DNA from: Planctomycetota bacterium
GTDB lineage: Bacteria > Planctomycetota > Planctomycetia > Pirellulales > Thermoguttaceae
DNA: 6,700 bases
Direction: 5' to 3'
Assembly (NCBI GenBank): GCA_023621895.1
Contig: JAMOAF010001064.1
Span: 1-6,700, forward strand
Shown here: one piece after another, positions 5,201 to 6,700 of the stretch
Position numbering within the stretch: the stretch's first letter is position 1
How the letters are laid out: every line of letters starts with the position of its first letter
Program-made: the position numbers and the translations under genes
Notes under the pieces: model-generated
What the model saw: only the letters and a program-made list of their open reading frames with translations
What the model was told of the DNA's origin: nothing
Databases searched by the model: none

Positions 5201-6462
5201 CGCGCTACCTCCCGCGGGGGAGGGACCAGCGTCAGTTCAATGAGTTGGGGGACTCGCTCGGAAGTCCGCAGAACGCGGAAGTGAAACGGCCCCCACGTGC
5301 ACTCGTCTCCCTCCGCCGGAAGGCGATCGAGGATTTCCTGGATCACCCCGGCAACGGTCACGCTCCGGCATGCCGGACCATCAAGACTGAATTGCCGCCG
5401 CAACCGCCGCAGCCCGGTCATGCCGTCCACGTGCCACCGGTCCGGACCGACCTGGCGCAGCGGCTGGCGCGAAAGGATTCGCTCCACTCGGCTGGTCGCC
5501 TTGCTGAAGATCGTGTCGAGGACATCGTCCTCCGTGAGGATGCCGATTGTCTCCCCGTACTCGTTGATCACAGCCGCCACGCGCCAGGGGCCGCGAAACA
5601 TCACCTCCAGCGCGTCGGCGACGGTCGTGCACCAGGGCACGTAGACCACCGCTTCGGCGTGATTCTCCAGATGCTCACTCGGCACGCGCGAAAGGCTCTT
5701 CAGCGGGATCGCCTTGGCGATTTCTTCACTGTCAGGCTCCGTGACCAGCATGTACCCGCTCGGGGGCATTTGGCCCTTCAGGTCGGCAAGGGCCACCGGC
5801 GGGCGAAAAGTCCGGCAACTGTTGCGCGGCCGCATCAGCTCATCCACGCGGATTTCCGACAGCGCGACGATGTTCTGGAGCACGAGTTGCTCCTGCGCGA
5901 GCAAAGCCGCGTTCTGCGTGGAAAGCTCCACGGCGCGCTCCAAATCGCCGATGCGAAGGTGTGGTTCCGCCTTGAATCTCGGGCAGAACAACCGCCGCGA
6001 AAGCAGGTTTGCGGTCCGCAGCGCCGGCAAAACGGGGGCGAGAAGCCGAACGAGACCCGCAAGCGGAACCGCCAGCAGGCCAGCCAGCGGCCCGGGCATC
6101 AACACTCCCACGCTCTTGGGCAGCATCTCGCCGAACAGGATCAGCACGAGCAGCGAGCCGAAGGCCATGGCGGCCGCCGCGGCCGAAGAGCCGGATCGCT
6201 CCAACCGCAGGCTGATCATCGAGGCGACTGCAAAGTAGGCCAGGTTGACGATCAGATTCCAGAACAGCACCGCCGTGAGCAGCCGATCGGGGTCCTCCAA
6301 AAGCAGAAGCGCGGTCCGGCCGCGCCGGTCCGACGCCAATTTCCGGCGCTGGCGGCCATTGAGCGAAAACAGCGCCGCTTCACTCGCCGAGCAGAGCGCC
6401 GAGACGCAAGCCAAGACCCCCATTGCCGTCAGCCCCGCCCAGTGGGCTAGCAGTCCTTGCAC
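5197..6462 (-). CDS. Full-length CNNM-CBS-CorC_HlyC membrane protein
   Basis: This is a 421-residue member of the CNNM/CorC family, an inner-membrane protein expected to act in Mg2+ or other divalent cation transport. The domain order is classical. The CNNM transmembrane part is 1-150, with CSASEAALFSLNGRQRRKL (24-42), VLFWNLIVNLAYF (65-77) and GEMLPK (111-116). A linker ending in VDELMRPR follows, then a CBS pair whose second copy is clear (RVAAVINEYGETIGILTEDDVLDTIF). Last is a C-terminal CorC_HlyC domain (WHVDGMTGLRRLRRQF, then VTVAGVIQEILDRLPAEGDE). The first CBS copy is degenerate and lacks the usual sRxPV motif. The start is GTG at 6462 with GGAG ten bases upstream; an in-frame ATG at 6423 (Met14) is the alternative but has a poorer site and would cut into the first helix. 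It follows the membrane-protein gene by 29 bases and overlaps the next CNNM gene by four. Confidence 0.9.
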   Translation of the reverse strand: MQGLLAHWAGLTAMGVLACVSALCSASEAALFSLNGRQRRKLASDRRGRTALLLLEDPDRLLTAVLFWNLIVNLAYFAVASMISLRLERSGSSAAAAAMAFGSLLVLILFGEMLPKSVGVLMPGPLAGLLAVPLAGLVRLLAPVLPALRTANLLSRRLFCPRFKAEPHLRIGDLERAVELSTQNAALLAQEQLVLQNIVALSEIRVDELMRPRNSCRTFRPPVALADLKGQMPPSGYMLVTEPDSEEIAKAIPLKSLSRVPSEHLENHAEAVVYVPWCTTVADALEVMFRGPWRVAAVINEYGETIGILTEDDVLDTIFSKATSRVERILSRQPLRQVGPDRWHVDGMTGLRRLRRQFSLDGPACRSVTVAGVIQEILDRLPAEGDECTWGPFHFRVLRTSERVPQLIELTLVPPPREVAR

Positions 6463-6491
6463 TTCGGTTCAACTCCGGCGACTGCGCCGCA

Positions 6492-6700
6492 TTACGGTTC
6501 TCCGATCGTCGTCCGGCCGGTCGCAACGTCGAACTCGTCGACTGCCGGAATCAGCATGGCAATCGTCGTAAAACCGTACGCCGCGGCGGTCGCAATAAAT
6601 GCCAGGTAAGGCTTGTCGAGCAAGAGGCTCGTCATTGCGTAAAACGTGGCCAGCGGGCAGGCGAACGACGCCACTCCAATCGCCTTGGAGGGATTGCGAG
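6492..6700 (-). CDS. Unrecognised membrane protein, 3' part (5' end outside window)
   Basis: The reading frame is open from the window edge to TAA at 6494-6492, giving at least 69 codons. A GTG at 6674 could be a start, but the frame continues upstream with ordinary residues (RNPSKAIG), so I treat the gene as truncated by the window. Two hydrophobic stretches (around ACPLATFYAMTSLLL and YLAFIATAAAYGFTTIAMLI) are joined by DKP, followed by an acidic/polar tail VDEFDVATGRTTIGEP. I do not recognise the family. It lies 29 bases before the CNNM gene in the same direction, so an operon is likely. Confidence 0.6.
   Translation of the reverse strand, partial: RNPSKAIGVASFACPLATFYAMTSLLLDKPYLAFIATAAAYGFTTIAMLIPAVDEFDVATGRTTIGEP

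Noticed and set aside
5173..6450. 425-codon plus-strand open frame opposite the full-length CNNM gene
   Set aside because: Its low-complexity Arg/Gln/His-rich composition and lack of motifs mark it as a shadow of the minus-strand gene, which has clear CNNM, CBS and CorC_HlyC motifs.
4232..6462. Haemolysin function for the two CNNM genes
   Set aside because: The HlyC/CorC label is historical; the visible domains indicate membrane cation transport, not a secreted toxin.
1..6700. CRISPR arrays, tRNA or rRNA genes, insertion sequences, phage or toxin-antitoxin modules
   Set aside because: I found no regularly spaced repeats, RNA gene signatures, transposase or integrase motifs or terminal repeats; the small gene at 882 has no toxin or antitoxin partner beside it.

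Overview
This is a GC-rich window with two short plus-strand genes on the left and a minus-strand block of five genes filling the rest. All spacings are tight and no RNA genes or mobile elements were seen. The likeliest host is a member of Planctomycetota (Pirellulales-like). That is an inference: it rests on the style of the 78-residue protein at 882-1118, which I recall as typical of that phylum, and on the overall composition. No rRNA or marker gene here proves it.

Left part, plus strand: the 3' end of a tetratricopeptide-repeat (TPR) protein (1-554). Next is a 327-base gap with several overlapping inverted repeats, a possible terminator and a sigma70-like promoter (746-774). Then comes a small conserved-looking cytosolic protein with a good Shine-Dalgarno site (882-1118). 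A GC-rich hairpin region of about 99 bases separates it from the convergent minus-strand genes.

Middle, minus strand: a two-gene tripartite tricarboxylate transporter (TTT family) unit. The upstream gene (2812-4146) fuses a periplasmic TctC/Bug solute-binding domain to a TctB small membrane subunit that lacks its first transmembrane helix. The downstream gene (1218-2810) is the large permease TctA, starting one base after the fusion's stop codon. Two genes therefore encode all three parts: capture domain, small membrane subunit and transport channel.

Right part, minus strand: the 3' end of an unrecognised membrane protein (6492-6700), then two adjacent CNNM/CBS (HlyC/CorC-type) membrane proteins. 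The first is full length (CNNM, CBS pair, CorC_HlyC domain; 5197-6462). The second is shorter and lacks the CorC_HlyC domain (4232-5200). Their genes overlap by ATGA, so they are probably translationally coupled and may act together in divalent cation transport. An 85-base gap with a weak promoter-like -10 separates them from the transporter, so it is unclear whether the two units are co-transcribed.

The most interesting item is the TctC-TctB fusion. The solute-binding domain stands exactly where TctB's first helix should be, which keeps the expected membrane topology while tethering the binding protein to the permease complex.
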